NCBI RefSeq assembly: GCF_017313225.1 | Contig: NZ_JAFLNE010000002.1 | Coordinates: 682,001-746,000 of the forward strand | Direction: 5' to 3' | Length of the DNA: 64,000 nucleotides | Origin: Allomuricauda sp. CAU 1633 | Lineage (GTDB): Bacteria > Bacteroidota > Bacteroidia > Flavobacteriales > Flavobacteriaceae | Shown here: one piece after another, positions 17,175 to 26,003 of the stretch | Layout: every line of letters begins with the position of its first letter | Numbering within the stretch: the stretch's first letter is position 1 | The notes under the pieces: model-generated | Databases searched by the model: none | The model's input: the letters and a program-made list of their open reading frames with translations, nothing else | What the model was told of the DNA's origin: nothing | Made by a program: the position numbers and the translations under genes

Positions 17175-17812
17175 TGGATATGGATTTATTGGACAAACTC
17201 AATTGGCGGTATGCCACAAAAATATTTGATGCCACAAAAGAAGTGTCAAACGAAGAGCTCAATTTTTTAAAGGAAGCCATTCGCCTATCGGTTTCCTCAT
17301 ATGGCCTGCAGATGTACAGGGTGCTTATCATCGAAAACATGGAAATCCGCAAAGAGCTGCGAAAAGCCTCTTGGGACCAGGCCCAGATCACGGATGCGTC
17401 ACATCTCTTTATATTTTGCAATTATACTGTTCATCACGGGCAACATGTGGACAATTACATCCAGCGTATCATGGATACCCAAGATAACTTGGATGCGAAG
17501 GGGCTGCAACGCTATGGGGAGTTCATTAAATCCGACCTTGCGAACAAGACTTCACAGGAACTTGATAGCTGGGCGGAAAAACAGACCTATCTGGCACTTA
17601 ACAATCTTATTGTTGCATGTGCGGACAGGCAGATAGATGCCTGTCCCATGGAAGGTTTTGACAAGCAGGCCTACAATCGTATCCTAGGCCTTGATGAGAT
17701 CGGTCTCAATGCATCAGTCATCGCACCTGTGGGATACAGATCAAGCAAGGATGAAACCCAAAAAAGAAGAAAGGTACGCAAATCTGTCCAAGAGCTGTTT
17801 GAAACAATTTAA
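17174..17812 (+). CDS. NfsB-like nitroreductase (NAD(P)H:FMN oxidoreductase)
   Basis: 212 residues, usual for the family. The N-terminal LNWRYATKIFDATKEVSNE and SVSSYGLQMYRVLII carry the FMN phosphate and ring contacts. ACADRQIDACPMEGFDKQAY and GLNASVIAPVGYRS match the second flavin-binding region. It works as a dimeric FMN enzyme reducing nitro compounds or quinones. It is the last gene of the cyclase operon, with start and stop overlapping. Together with the quinone reductase at 11860 it supports a xenobiotic or quinone-handling role for this stretch. Confidence 0.92.
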   Translation: MDMDLLDKLNWRYATKIFDATKEVSNEELNFLKEAIRLSVSSYGLQMYRVLIIENMEIRKELRKASWDQAQITDASHLFIFCNYTVHHGQHVDNYIQRIMDTQDNLDAKGLQRYGEFIKSDLANKTSQELDSWAEKQTYLALNNLIVACADRQIDACPMEGFDKQAYNRILGLDEIGLNASVIAPVGYRSSKDETQKRRKVRKSVQELFETI

Positions 17813-18033
17813 AAGAATTGAGAATAAGGCAATGGTATCGAGATGCCAAAGAAGTGACAGTTATGATCAAGTATTTGGCATGGCCTAACTTTTTGATTCC
17901 AGTGAATATTGATGCCGGTATCGATGATCTCAGTTTAGTTCTTTTTTGGAGGGTATGTCCTTGAGATGGCTAGAAAGCATGAAATAAGTAGTTGAAAAAT
18001 TAAGTTCCAACACAAAAATCCTACTAACGTGAT

Positions 18034-18963
18034 ATGAACAACGAGATATTTCATGACGGCGAACTTACCGTCCAACGTAAACTGGGAGTGGAGAGGCAGG
18101 CCAGCCGACTCAAAAGGATGGTAGCCCCTGCAATATCTCCTCAGATAGTACCATTTATCGAAACGCAGGCCCTAATCTTTGTTGGAAGCACCGATGCAAC
18201 AGGACAGCCTTGGTCATCGGCCTTATATGGTGAACCAGGATTTTTACAGGTTCCTGAAAGTACCGAGTTGGTAATCGACCAGGAAATGATAAAGAGTCCC
18301 AAGGGGGATATGTTCTTTGCAAATATCGAGACCAATCCAGAGGTGGGCTTTCTTTTCATACACCCCGAGTCTCGGACTCGCTTCCGGGTGAACGGGTATG
18401 TGACACGGCTGGGCAGGAAGATTAAGGTGCGGGTTGGGGAGTCCTATGGTAACTGTCCAAATTACATCCAAGCAGGAAACTTAGTCATTGACAATACCTT
18501 TGATGCCAATCGAGGTACAGTGTTTCAGGGATCGGCCCTTGATGACAGGGGGTTAGAGATGATATCCCGTAGCAATACCTTCTACGTATCCTCAAGAAAC
18601 ACGGACGGAAGGACCGACACCTCGCATCGAGGAGGCAACGACGGGTTTGTTTCCGTGACACCCGAGGGAAACCTTATGATTCCAGACTACCCGGGGAACA
18701 ATCTGTTCAACACCTTAGGCAACATACACCAATATCCGAGGACCGGACTATTGTTCATGGACCACGATAATGGGACAGTACTTCAATTGGCTGGTGAAGC
18801 CCGAGTACTCTATGACAGTGATTCTAAAAAACAACTTACAATCACTGGGGGTACCGGTGTATTTTGGATATTCCGCCCAATAAAGTGGATACGGACAGAG
18901 GGTCATTTTAATGGGACCTGGAATTTTCATTCCTACTCGCCCTTTAACCCAAAAGTAGAATAA
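18034..18963 (+). CDS. Pyridoxamine-5'-phosphate-oxidase-like flavin/heme-split-barrel protein
   Basis: 309 residues. Two split-barrel segments are visible: IETQALIFVGSTDATGQPWS and FYVSSRNTDGRTDTSHRGG, with SRTRFRVNGYVTRLGRKI and GTVLQLAGEARVLYDSD between and after. This matches the PNPOx-like general stress family rather than true PdxH, which is shorter. The expected cofactor is FMN or F420-like; substrate unknown. The N-terminal extension (ELTVQRKLGVERQASRL) is typical of the longer family members. The GAPDH gene follows 51 bases later, with a short hairpin between. Confidence 0.85.
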   Translation: MNNEIFHDGELTVQRKLGVERQASRLKRMVAPAISPQIVPFIETQALIFVGSTDATGQPWSSALYGEPGFLQVPESTELVIDQEMIKSPKGDMFFANIETNPEVGFLFIHPESRTRFRVNGYVTRLGRKIKVRVGESYGNCPNYIQAGNLVIDNTFDANRGTVFQGSALDDRGLEMISRSNTFYVSSRNTDGRTDTSHRGGNDGFVSVTPEGNLMIPDYPGNNLFNTLGNIHQYPRTGLLFMDHDNGTVLQLAGEARVLYDSDSKKQLTITGGTGVFWIFRPIKWIRTEGHFNGTWNFHSYSPFNPKVE

Positions 18964-18968
18964 CAGGT

Positions 18969-18980
18969 CCCCTAGCGGGG
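18969..18980 (+). terminator. Small GC hairpin between PNPOx-like and GAPDH genes
   Basis: CCCC-TAGC-GGGG followed by CATTTT. The stem is only 4 bp, so termination would be partial and the two genes may be cotranscribed. Confidence 0.35.
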
Positions 18981-19014
18981 CATTTTAAATAGTTTATAAT
19001 AATAAATCAAAACA

Positions 19015-20001
19015 ATGAAAAAAATTGGAATCAATGGAATGGGCCGTATAGGAAGGGCGTCCCTGAAGATCATCATGGATACCCCTGGACTTGAGGTCGT
19101 GGCCGTGAACGATATTGCCCCACTTGACAATATCGCATACCTCTTGCAATATGACAGTGTCCACGGGAAGCTGGATCGTAAGGTATCGGTGTCGGAGAAC
19201 GTTCTTACCGTAGGAGACCATGAAATCCGCTTTTATAGTGAAAGAGAACCTAAAAATATCCCTTGGAAGGAGATCGGGGTAGATACCGTAATCGAAAGTA
19301 CCGGAGTTTTTACCAAGGAGGAGGATGCTTCTATGCACATTGAGGCTGGGGCCAAAACTGTTGTAATATCTGGTCCGACGAAAAGTGTAGGCGTTCCCAC
19401 AGTGGTCCATGGGGTGAATACCTCGGACGGAAAGGTATCCATCTTTTCCTGTGCCAGTTGTACTACCAACAACATTAGTCCGGTGATAGAAATCTTGGGT
19501 AGAAGAATAGGTATAAAGAAGGCAATCATGACTACCATCCATGCCGATACGGCATCCAACAGTATCGTGGATTCCCCTTCGGGAAATGTAAGAATGGGAC
19601 GGTCGGGCCTGAACAACATTATCCCCACAACCACTGGTGCGGCAGTAGCTACCACAAAGGCAATGCCGGAATATGCCGGTAAGTTCGATGGAATGGCCTT
19701 CCGTGTCCCGGTGGCTGTGGGATCCGCATCTGATATAACTTTGGTTACCGAGCGGAAAACCTCCGTGGACGAAGTTAACGCTATTTTCAGGGAAGAGGCG
19801 GCAAGCCCACGTTACAAAGGTGTATTTGAAGCAGTGGACCAACCATTGGTATCCAGTGATATTGTAAAGGATCCACATGCCTCTATAGCTGACCTTTCCA
19901 TGACTAAGGTAGTGGACGGAGATCTGTTGAAAGTGGTGACCTGGTATGATAACGAATGGGGGTTTGCTAATCAGATGATACGACAGATACTTGATAATTA
20001 G
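19015..20001 (+). CDS. Type I glyceraldehyde-3-phosphate dehydrogenase
   Basis: 328 residues, slightly shorter than usual (about 330-340). The Rossmann motif is GINGMGRIGRASLK, the catalytic Cys lies in SCASCTTNN, the catalytic His in TIHADTASNS, and the C-terminus has WYDNEWGFANQM. It oxidises glyceraldehyde-3-phosphate with NAD(P) and phosphate. The His region reads HADTASNS where most glycolytic enzymes have HxYT, and it is not in a glycolytic operon. It may therefore be a secondary paralogue, for example for erythrose-4-phosphate or stress. Confidence 0.93.
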   Translation: MKKIGINGMGRIGRASLKIIMDTPGLEVVAVNDIAPLDNIAYLLQYDSVHGKLDRKVSVSENVLTVGDHEIRFYSEREPKNIPWKEIGVDTVIESTGVFTKEEDASMHIEAGAKTVVISGPTKSVGVPTVVHGVNTSDGKVSIFSCASCTTNNISPVIEILGRRIGIKKAIMTTIHADTASNSIVDSPSGNVRMGRSGLNNIIPTTTGAAVATTKAMPEYAGKFDGMAFRVPVAVGSASDITLVTERKTSVDEVNAIFREEAASPRYKGVFEAVDQPLVSSDIVKDPHASIADLSMTKVVDGDLLKVVTWYDNEWGFANQMIRQILDN

Positions 20002-20028
20002 TGTCTTACATGGTGAAGAAGTTTATTT

Positions 20029-20074
20029 CCAAATCCCTATTTAAAGTGCGTTACGTCTTTAAATAGGGAATTTG
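20029..20074. terminator. Terminator between convergent genes
   Basis: CCAAATCCCTATTTAAAG pairs almost perfectly with CTTTAAATAGGGAATTTGG around about 9 bases. It lies between the GAPDH stop (20001) and the end of the convergent PAP2 gene (20148) and can serve both. Confidence 0.75.
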
Positions 20075-20147
20075 GTTACTCCTTTATCTGTTTGACTTTT
20101 TCTACGTGTTATGAAATATTCAGGTTGGTTCTCTTCATAATTTTCGC

Positions 20148-21008
20148 CTAAAAATTCATGGCAACTCCAACACCGCTGGTCTTTAATACCAATCGCCAGC
20201 TCACCCTTTTTTCTAAATTTAATTTTTCCTGTTCTGAGGGATTTCCGTAACGCTTGTCCAGATAATTGTCGATAGCCTCGACCGTTGCTATACTTAGAGC
20301 AACGCTCAATGCAATATCCGTAAGCCAATGGGCACCGTTCCAAAGTCGCGTTAAGGGAGGAATACTGCCCAATAGATAGATACCACCCTTTAACCAAGGA
20401 TTCTTGAATTGCTTGGCCAAAGCATGGGCATTACTGAAAGCGAGTGCTGTGTGCCCAGATGGAAAGGAATGAAAATCAGAATTTCGCTGAAATGGACGAA
20501 AATCATTTTTCTTCAGCCCCGTTCTTGGCCTGGCCCTACCCACCAGTGATTTGGAAATTTGTTGAAGTAGACCGGTAGCTGTAGCAGATGAAATCATTAG
20601 TACTCCAGTTCTACGTATCTTATCGTTGTTGGTAAAAAGGCCAGTGAGGTAAACAATACCGTTAAATGCATAGTTATTTTGTGGATTACCATAATACCAT
20701 CCGTAATCTTCAATCAGTTTAGGTATATGCGGTTCTTGATTCCTGAACCACCTATCAGCTTCATCGTCAATGGTATATAAGCCCAAAGTGCCAATTACAA
20801 CACCTCCAAAAAGCCCAACTTGGTTTTCCTCCCAGGACAATGGACGGACATAGGCATGACCAATACCTCCTACAATGCTGTTCAAATCATAGGTGAACTT
20901 TTCCCAGTTATTATTTTTGTTAGGTGCACTATTATTAATCTGCTGCGTGAATGCCATTGAGGTACAGAACAACAGTGTGGATAGCATGTTGATATAATGA
21001 ATTTTCAT
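20148..21008 (-). CDS. PAP2-family membrane-associated phosphatase
   Basis: 286 residues with a signal peptide (TLLFCTSMAFTQQ). The three PAP2 motifs are complete: KSLVGRARP (K-x6-RP), FPSGHTAL (PSGH) and RLWNGAHWLTD (R-x5-H-x3-D), so it is predicted active. The family dephosphorylates lipid phosphates such as phosphatidic acid or undecaprenyl pyrophosphate; secreted Bacteroidota forms with one hydrophobic core act in the periplasm. The final 30 residues (LEKRVSWRLVLKTSGVGVAM) are an extra C-terminal tail. Confidence 0.9.
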   Translation of the reverse strand: MKIHYINMLSTLLFCTSMAFTQQINNSAPNKNNNWEKFTYDLNSIVGGIGHAYVRPLSWEENQVGLFGGVVIGTLGLYTIDDEADRWFRNQEPHIPKLIEDYGWYYGNPQNNYAFNGIVYLTGLFTNNDKIRRTGVLMISSATATGLLQQISKSLVGRARPRTGLKKNDFRPFQRNSDFHSFPSGHTALAFSNAHALAKQFKNPWLKGGIYLLGSIPPLTRLWNGAHWLTDIALSVALSIATVEAIDNYLDKRYGNPSEQEKLNLEKRVSWRLVLKTSGVGVAMNF

Positions 21009-21096
21009 AATCCAAACCTAATGTCCTTGCACAGACTTTTTTTTAAGGAAATAGGCACCATATTCAATTTTTGCTCATTGTTTTTGGTAGGAAAAA

Positions 21097-21114
21097 CCCA
21101 GACGATAGTCTGGG
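21097..21114 (-). terminator. Terminator of the flavin reductase operon
   Basis: CCCAGAC-GATA-GTCTGGG, 7 bp, with T residues following on the minus strand. It lies 60 bases after the end of the oxidoreductase gene and upstream of PAP2. Confidence 0.8.
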
Positions 21115-21173
21115 CTTTATTATTGAATGATGTGATATGGATTTCTTTAGGCTTATGCTATACGTGAAGATGT

Positions 21174-22547
21174 TTAAAAGTTTATGGGCTTTAATTCACC
21201 CAACATAGTGGGTATGAGTTCTGATACCGTAGGGTGTATATGCACGGCATTCAATATGATTTTGTACGAAGCTTTCACATACATTAAATCCAACATTCCA
21301 TGAATGATTTCATCTCCATTTAGGCCTAGAATGGTTGCACCTAGGATTTGCTCTGTATCCGCATCTATGATGACTTTCATGAAGCCGTTTTCCTCGCCAT
21401 TTTCCCTCGCACGGGCAATTTTTGAAAAAGGTCGGTGCCCTTTTAACAGTTTTCTATTTGTTTTAAGCGCCTCCGTTTCTGTAATTCCAATTCTTGCCAA
21501 AGGTGGATCGGTAAATAGAGCATAGCATGGAATTCTATTTTTTGCCCCTTTATTTGTACCTTGAAAAAGAGTATCTGCCACAATTTCAAAGTCATTGTAT
21601 GCGGTATGTGTAAAAGCTCCTTGGGCATTCACATCTCCCAAGGCCCAAACACCCTCCACATTCGTTCTCAAAAAATCATCAGCTTCTATATAGCCACGCT
21701 TATTCAGGATAATGTCAGTATTTTCCAAACCAAGGTCATGGGTGTTGGGTAATCTACCCGTAGCAACAAGGAGGTGAGTACCGGTCAAAGTTGTTGGTCC
21801 GTTATTTGAAGCAAGTTCTAATTTGATTCCATTAGCATGTGGGAATGCCCGAATACATTTTGCTCCTAAAAGAAATTCAATTTCTTCTTTTTCCAATATT
21901 TTTTTCAGTTCAATGGAAACGTCAGAATCCTCCCTTGGTACCAATTGAGAACTGGACTCAATTACAGTAACTTTGCTGCCAAACCTTCTGTACATTTGAG
22001 CAAATTCCAATCCAATATAGCTACCTCCCAAGATAATCAGGTGTTCCGGTACAAAGTCGACATCCATAATAGTGCTATTTGTGAAATAGGGGATATTATG
22101 GACTTCACTTGGTACTTGCGCCCTGGTTCCAATATTTATAAAGATTTTAGGAGCAGAAAGATGTTTGTTCCCTACTTGGATTATCTTGTTCTCCAAGAAT
22201 TTGGCATGACCTTCAATAATGTCAAGACCAGCGAGTCCTGATAACCATCTATGCAAACCTTGCGACGATCTTTGTACAATTTCATCTTTACGTCTTTTAA
22301 CGGTTTTCATATCCGTCTTCACCGGACTATGTATTGTAAACCCAAATTCGCTTCCTCTTTTTGCTGTATGGATAGCTTTGGCACTTGCAATCAAAGTTTT
22401 GGTTGGGGTGCATCCGTTGTTTACACAGGTGCCACCTAACCATTTTCGTTCAATCAAAGCTACTTTCTCACCCTTTGAGACCAATTTGGCAGCAAGGGAA
22501 GGCCCAGCTTGACCTGCTCCAATTATTATTGCATCATAATGTGTCAT
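21174..22547 (-). CDS. Pyridine nucleotide-disulfide oxidoreductase (mercuric-reductase-like flavoprotein)
   Basis: 457 residues. The FAD-binding motif is AIIIGAGQAGPSLAAKL, and the redox-active pair is GGTCVNNGCTPTKT (C-x4-C). The NAD(P)H site is LIILGGSYIGLEFAQMYRRF, the second FAD motif is GVWALGDVNAQGAF, and the C-terminal interface carries the active-site His region (VHIHPTVSEL). The C-terminal CC pair and the N-terminal heavy-metal domain of true MerA are absent, so mercury reduction is unlikely. The substrate disulfide is unknown. Its ATG overlaps the stop of the small ORF upstream (TAATG). Confidence 0.9.
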   Translation of the reverse strand: MTHYDAIIIGAGQAGPSLAAKLVSKGEKVALIERKWLGGTCVNNGCTPTKTLIASAKAIHTAKRGSEFGFTIHSPVKTDMKTVKRRKDEIVQRSSQGLHRWLSGLAGLDIIEGHAKFLENKIIQVGNKHLSAPKIFINIGTRAQVPSEVHNIPYFTNSTIMDVDFVPEHLIILGGSYIGLEFAQMYRRFGSKVTVIESSSQLVPREDSDVSIELKKILEKEEIEFLLGAKCIRAFPHANGIKLELASNNGPTTLTGTHLLVATGRLPNTHDLGLENTDIILNKRGYIEADDFLRTNVEGVWALGDVNAQGAFTHTAYNDFEIVADTLFQGTNKGAKNRIPCYALFTDPPLARIGITETEALKTNRKLLKGHRPFSKIARARENGEENGFMKVIIDADTEQILGATILGLNGDEIIHGMLDLMYVKASYKIILNAVHIHPTVSELIPTMLGELKPINF

Positions 22548-22774
22548 TATCTTTTTGGTTTAATGTGTTGTGGAGAATTATGCGGAATATGCTCCTGATT
22601 ACTTGGTTGATCTGGATATGTTATGGATAAATCGATTGTTAATTTTTTCACCCTTGCTTTGATCCTCCGCAATATTTCAATCATTTTTATGCCCACGTAG
22701 TAAAAATGTAGTTGTAGGTTTGACCAAGTTTTCCATATAACTTCATTGCTAATTCCCATTCCACCAATTTTCAT
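22547..22774 (-). CDS. Small basic protein coupled to sigma factor and flavin reductase
   Basis: 75 residues from the ATG at 22774 (a later ATG at 22759 is possible). It starts inside the end of the sigma-factor gene (26-base overlap) and its TAA overlaps the oxidoreductase ATG as TAATG. The middle is helical and hydrophobic-aromatic (WSNLQLHFYYVGIKMIEILR), followed by a basic patch (RIKARVKK). Sigma genes are often followed by a small anti-sigma gene, but no zinc-finger or membrane anti-sigma signature is visible. The overlaps on both sides are the main evidence that it is real. Confidence 0.55.
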   Translation of the reverse strand: MKIGGMGISNEVIWKTWSNLQLHFYYVGIKMIEILRRIKARVKKLTIDLSITYPDQPSNQEHIPHNSPQHIKPKR

Positions 22775-23306
22775 TTAGATATTGATGAAGTTTCTTCCTA
22801 GCCCTATGTAGCGATACCCAGCAAAGCGATTGGCTAATTTGTAATTCTTCACAGATTGCGTCTGTTTTAAAGCCTTTTTTCTTTAGTTCCAAAACCTGAT
22901 GCTCACGTTTGGATAAATTGCTCATCCCAGAATTAAGAACCAATTCCAAATCATTTTCATTGATGCTTTCTGGAATTGGGTCATAGGTAAATTCATAATT
23001 GTATTCCATTTTTCTATCCGAACTCAATCTGGATTCTATGTTTTCCCTGATATGGTACTTTTTATTATTGTTGCCACGATAGTGGTCTGCGATTTTGTAC
23101 TTTAAAATAGCCGTTAACCATACTCTTTCACTGGAGGCCCCTTTAAATCTATGCGCGGAATTCAATGCGGCAAGAAATGTATCCTGCACAATGTCTTCCA
23201 CCATGTCATGGGGTAGTTTTTTATATGCGAAATTGAATAAGTATCCTTTGTACTTGTGTACCCAATTTTGGGGTTCTAATTGCTGAATGGAATGATTGGT
23301 TTGCAT
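22749..23306 (-). CDS. RNA polymerase sigma factor, ECF-like sigma-70 family
   Basis: 185 residues. Region 2 (FNFAYKKLPHDMVEDIVQDT, then SSERVWLTAILKYKIADHYR) and region 4 (LSKREHQVLELKKKGFKTDA, ISQSLCWVSLHRARKKLHQY) are present without region 1.1 or 3, as in extracytoplasmic-function sigma factors. The Trp-containing motif of region 2.4 and the helix-turn-helix of region 4 are clear. It is the first gene of a tightly coupled trio with the small ORF and the flavin reductase, so it probably controls a redox-related response and itself. Confidence 0.9.
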   Translation of the reverse strand: MQTNHSIQQLEPQNWVHKYKGYLFNFAYKKLPHDMVEDIVQDTFLAALNSAHRFKGASSERVWLTAILKYKIADHYRGNNNKKYHIRENIESRLSSDRKMEYNYEFTYDPIPESINENDLELVLNSGMSNLSKREHQVLELKKKGFKTDAICEELQISQSLCWVSLHRARKKLHQYLNENWWNGN

Positions 23307-23324
23307 TGTTGATGTAATTGGTTA

Positions 23325-23657
23325 TTAATTAAAATTTTGTTTTGAAACTTCTGTTCTTGGACTTGTCCTAATTGAATTTTGTAATAGCTTGTTCGATTTG
23401 AGGTGTTTCATTATGGAAGGGTTTTGGGTGTAAACCTCATAATCCATTCTACGGGCATGAACCATTATTCGCTCAATCAAAGCCAGTATAACCTCTTCAG
23501 CCAAATATTTAGATTTGTTGATGTTCAAAAGCATTAGCTGGTTTTTATTTACGAATCGATACTCGATGGAAGCGGATTGGCCATTCAGTACAAACTCATA
23601 AAACAATTTATCGTCATCGCTTCTGAATATGAGGGGAATTATGGCGTTCTCGTACAT
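23325..23657 (-). CDS. Small GNAT-like (YjdJ-type) protein, tentative
   Basis: 110 residues. The order YEFVLNGQSASIEYRFVN, LMLLNINKSKYLAEEVILAL and MDYEVYTQNPSIMKHLKSNK recalls the single-domain YjdJ-type GNAT proteins, in which a short beta sheet is followed by an acetyl-CoA helix and a C-terminal strand. The usual R/Q-x-x-G-x-G/A loop is not evident, so acetyl-CoA binding is uncertain. It lies 19 bases upstream of the sigma-factor gene on the same strand and may be the first gene of that operon. Confidence 0.55.
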   Translation of the reverse strand: MYENAIIPLIFRSDDDKLFYEFVLNGQSASIEYRFVNKNQLMLLNINKSKYLAEEVILALIERIMVHARRMDYEVYTQNPSIMKHLKSNKLLQNSIRTSPRTEVSKQNFN

Positions 23658-23801
23658 GATCTTTTTTTTCTTATGCTAAAGCTCCCGATTATTTAAGATG
23701 TAATTCTGGCAGATTATGCTGTTCTGTTCTCAAATTGCTCTCTGTATTGGGTTAAAAAGAACTAGAATTATTTTGTATAGATTTATATGGGATATAAAAA
23801 C

Positions 23802-23836
23802 AAAGAAGGAGTAGATTATTGGTCTACTCCTTCTTT
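23802..23836 (-). terminator. Strong terminator after YHS gene
   Basis: AAAGAAGGAGTAGA pairs perfectly with TCTACTCCTTCTTT (14 bp) around a 7-base loop. On the minus strand it is followed by GTTTTT. It ends the YHS gene transcript. Confidence 0.88.
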
Positions 23837-23907
23837 CAAGGGGTTTTTAAGGAAACCTAATTACAGTAAATGGCAGTGCAAAATTTATGCTTTTCCATCC
23901 AGTGAAA

Positions 23908-24396
23908 TTAGCTTTTGAATTTTTCCATTGAATCCCAATTCTTATCTGCTTGGGAGATATGCTTGCCATTGCCTTCTTTTTCCCAAACCTCTACAAAATC
24001 CCCTTCAACATTTTTAGTGAACATGTAGAGTTTTCCGTTCACGATTCTGAATCTTGATGGGTCTGGCTGGAATTTTGCACCAAGAGAGACTGCAAATGCG
24101 CACCAACCCCCATATTGCGGTTTGTATTTTAAAGGATTTGCATCAAAAGTTTCTTTTTGCTTTTTGTTGGTAAAATAATACGCCACTCCGTCATAAGTGG
24201 ATTTGTATTTTTTGTTGCCTAGTTCTGCCTTTTCCAAATCAACATAGGAAACAGGACTATACCCTTCCAACGCAATTTTACTGTCATCAATACTGTAACT
24301 ATGGGATTGTGCGGAAAGTACACCAAGACCCATGAATAGGATAACAGCAAACCCACTTACTTTTTTAATTAAATTAAGATTGCCAATTGTTTTCAT
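23908..24396 (-). CDS. Secreted YHS-domain protein
   Basis: 162 residues. A signal peptide (FAVILFMGLGVLSAQ) precedes one YHS-like domain: IALEGYSPVSYVD, YDGVAYYFTNKKQKETFDAN and PQYGGWCAFAVSLGAKF. YHS domains resemble metal (copper/heavy-metal) binding modules; the single Cys lies in GGWCAFAV. The tail (EVWEKEGNGKHISQADKNWD) is typical of the secreted Bacteroidota type. A second, clearly homologous gene lies at 47545-48006. The function is unknown; a metal-handling role is inference. Confidence 0.85.
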   Translation of the reverse strand: MKTIGNLNLIKKVSGFAVILFMGLGVLSAQSHSYSIDDSKIALEGYSPVSYVDLEKAELGNKKYKSTYDGVAYYFTNKKQKETFDANPLKYKPQYGGWCAFAVSLGAKFQPDPSRFRIVNGKLYMFTKNVEGDFVEVWEKEGNGKHISQADKNWDSMEKFKS

Positions 24397-24523
24397 TTGA
24401 TATATTTTTTATGAATGAATATGATTTGGGGTAAAAGTATGTTGGTGATCAAGATGGAAATTTAGTCTACTAACCCTCTTATCAAATACTTGCTCTTTTT
24501 ATTCAGTGTTTTGACGGAAATAA

Positions 24524-24557
24524 AAAAAGCAGGATGTTGTTGGCACCCTGCTTTTGT
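24524..24557. terminator. Terminator after DUF1348 gene
   Basis: AAAAGCAGG and CCTGCTTTT pair, with an extended stem and about 15 bases between, and A/T runs on both sides. On the minus strand it follows the DUF1348 gene by about 25 bases; it may also act in the other direction. Confidence 0.75.
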
Positions 24558-24581
24558 CTTTCCCAGTTTCTGTGGCACCGT

Positions 24582-24989
24582 CTATAGCTTTCGCTCTGAT
24601 TTCAAAATAGAAAGGTCATTGATACTTGCATACCTTTTTCGCATAAGACCATTTTCATCAAACTCCCAATTCTCGTTTCCATAAGCTCTGAACCATCCAC
24701 CAGACCGATTGCGATATTCATACTCAAATCGGACTGCAATTCTATTCTCCGAGTGAGCCCAATATTCCTTTTTCAATTTATAGTCCAATTCATTTTCCCA
24801 TTTGCTTGCCAAGAACTTCTGAATTTCCTCTCGGCCGTTGATAAATTGGGAACGGTTGCGCCATTCGCTATCAATGGTGTATGCCTCTGAGACTTTTATT
24901 GGGTCTTGACTGTTCCAGGCATCTTCCGCCAATTTTATTTTCTCCTCGGCACTTTCGCGTGTAAAAGGGGGTATAGGATTTTTTATCAT
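24582..24989 (-). CDS. DUF1348 (SnoaL/NTF2-like) protein
   Basis: 135 residues. The N-terminus [20 protein letters not shown], then [40 protein letters not shown] and [19 protein letters not shown] match the NTF2-like DUF1348 family, which has a conserved Trp/Arg/Glu-rich pocket. No catalytic function is established for the family. It has its own terminator, so it is probably monocistronic. Confidence 0.88.
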   Translation of the reverse strand: MIKNPIPPFTRESAEEKIKLAEDAWNSQDPIKVSEAYTIDSEWRNRSQFINGREEIQKFLASKWENELDYKLKKEYWAHSENRIAVRFEYEYRNRSGGWFRAYGNENWEFDENGLMRKRYASINDLSILKSERKL

Positions 24990-25273
24990 TTTAATATGTA
25001 GGTATTGTTACAATAAAATAGGTCATCCGGACAACCTTGCTAACTACTAACTCAAACTAACTATTTATGTGCAATGTCTTTAAGTTTAAGGAGTTCTTGA
25101 CAAATATCTTGGAAAGGTTTGGCACAAAACGTTTGCTTTATGCTTCTCTATTCTGTAATTGCCTTTTTGTCTCTGGGGACGAATTGTTTTGTGATTGGAA
25201 AGTACTCCTGAAATATACAAATAGGGTAGGGAAGAGGGAATTTCGACTTAATAATGATTTGAGGCAGTAAGTG

Positions 25274-25912
25274 TTAATCTGCTGATGGATTTGCAGTAAA
25301 TCTTAGATACGCTGCTTTTTTGGTAACTTTAAACGGATATTGTTTTTCAGCCTCTTGATCACTTAAGGAAGGACTTACGATAACATCTTCACCTTGTTTC
25401 CAGTTGGCTGGTGTGACAACCTGATGTTGGCTGCTTAATTGTAGTGCATCGATCACGCGAAGAATTTCATCAAAGTTTCTGCCAACGGACATAGGATAAG
25501 TCAAATGCAATTTTATTTTCTTATCAGCCCCAATTATAAAAACAGATCTAATTGTATGTTTATCAGAACTATCTTTATGAATCATTTCATATAATTGGGC
25601 AATTTTAGCATCCTCATCAGCAATTATGGGAAATCCGATTTTGACATTCATCGATTTTTCAATTTCCAATTTCCAACCGTTATGGGACTCCAAACTATCC
25701 ACACTAAGAGCTATTGCTTTGACGTTTCGGTCACTGAATTCTTGTTCCAACTGCGCTACAGCTCCCAACTCGGTTGTACAAACAGGGGTGTAATCTTCAG
25801 GGTGGGAAAATAGTAAGCCCCAAGAGTCTCCCAACCAATCATAAAAATCAATAGGTCCAATTGTGGTCAATGCCTTAAAATTAGGCGCACTGCTTTCCAA
25901 TCCTAATGCCAT
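25274..25912 (-). CDS. 1-Cys peroxiredoxin (Prx6 type)
   Basis: 212 residues, the usual Prx6 length. The peroxidatic Cys lies in HPEDYTPVCTTELGAVAQLE (PVCTTE), and the substrate-binding Arg in HTIRSVFIIGADKKIKL. The C-terminal domain of the 1-Cys type continues with ALQLSSQHQVVTPANWKQGE and EEAEKQYPF-like sequence (here SDQEAEKQYPFKV). No resolving Cys is evident. It reduces hydrogen peroxide and organic hydroperoxides in the cytosol. Confidence 0.93.
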   Translation of the reverse strand: MALGLESSAPNFKALTTIGPIDFYDWLGDSWGLLFSHPEDYTPVCTTELGAVAQLEQEFSDRNVKAIALSVDSLESHNGWKLEIEKSMNVKIGFPIIADEDAKIAQLYEMIHKDSSDKHTIRSVFIIGADKKIKLHLTYPMSVGRNFDEILRVIDALQLSSQHQVVTPANWKQGEDVIVSPSLSDQEAEKQYPFKVTKKAAYLRFTANPSAD

Positions 25913-26003
25913 GCTAATCTTCTGATTATAAACCCTAAATTAACATATTACTTTTATTTAATTTATATTTAAAAAAATAATTGTTTCAAATACTCGGAAA
26001 TTG

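Noticed and set aside
18994-19878. A 294-codon open frame antisense to the GAPDH gene
   Set aside because: The sense frame carries all GAPDH motifs; the antisense translation is Cys/His/Arg-rich without domain or leader, a known by-product of GC3-biased coding.
21174-22547. Mercuric reductase (merA)
   Set aside because: No N-terminal metal-binding domain and no C-terminal Cys pair; no mer genes nearby. Kept as a general flavin disulfide reductase.
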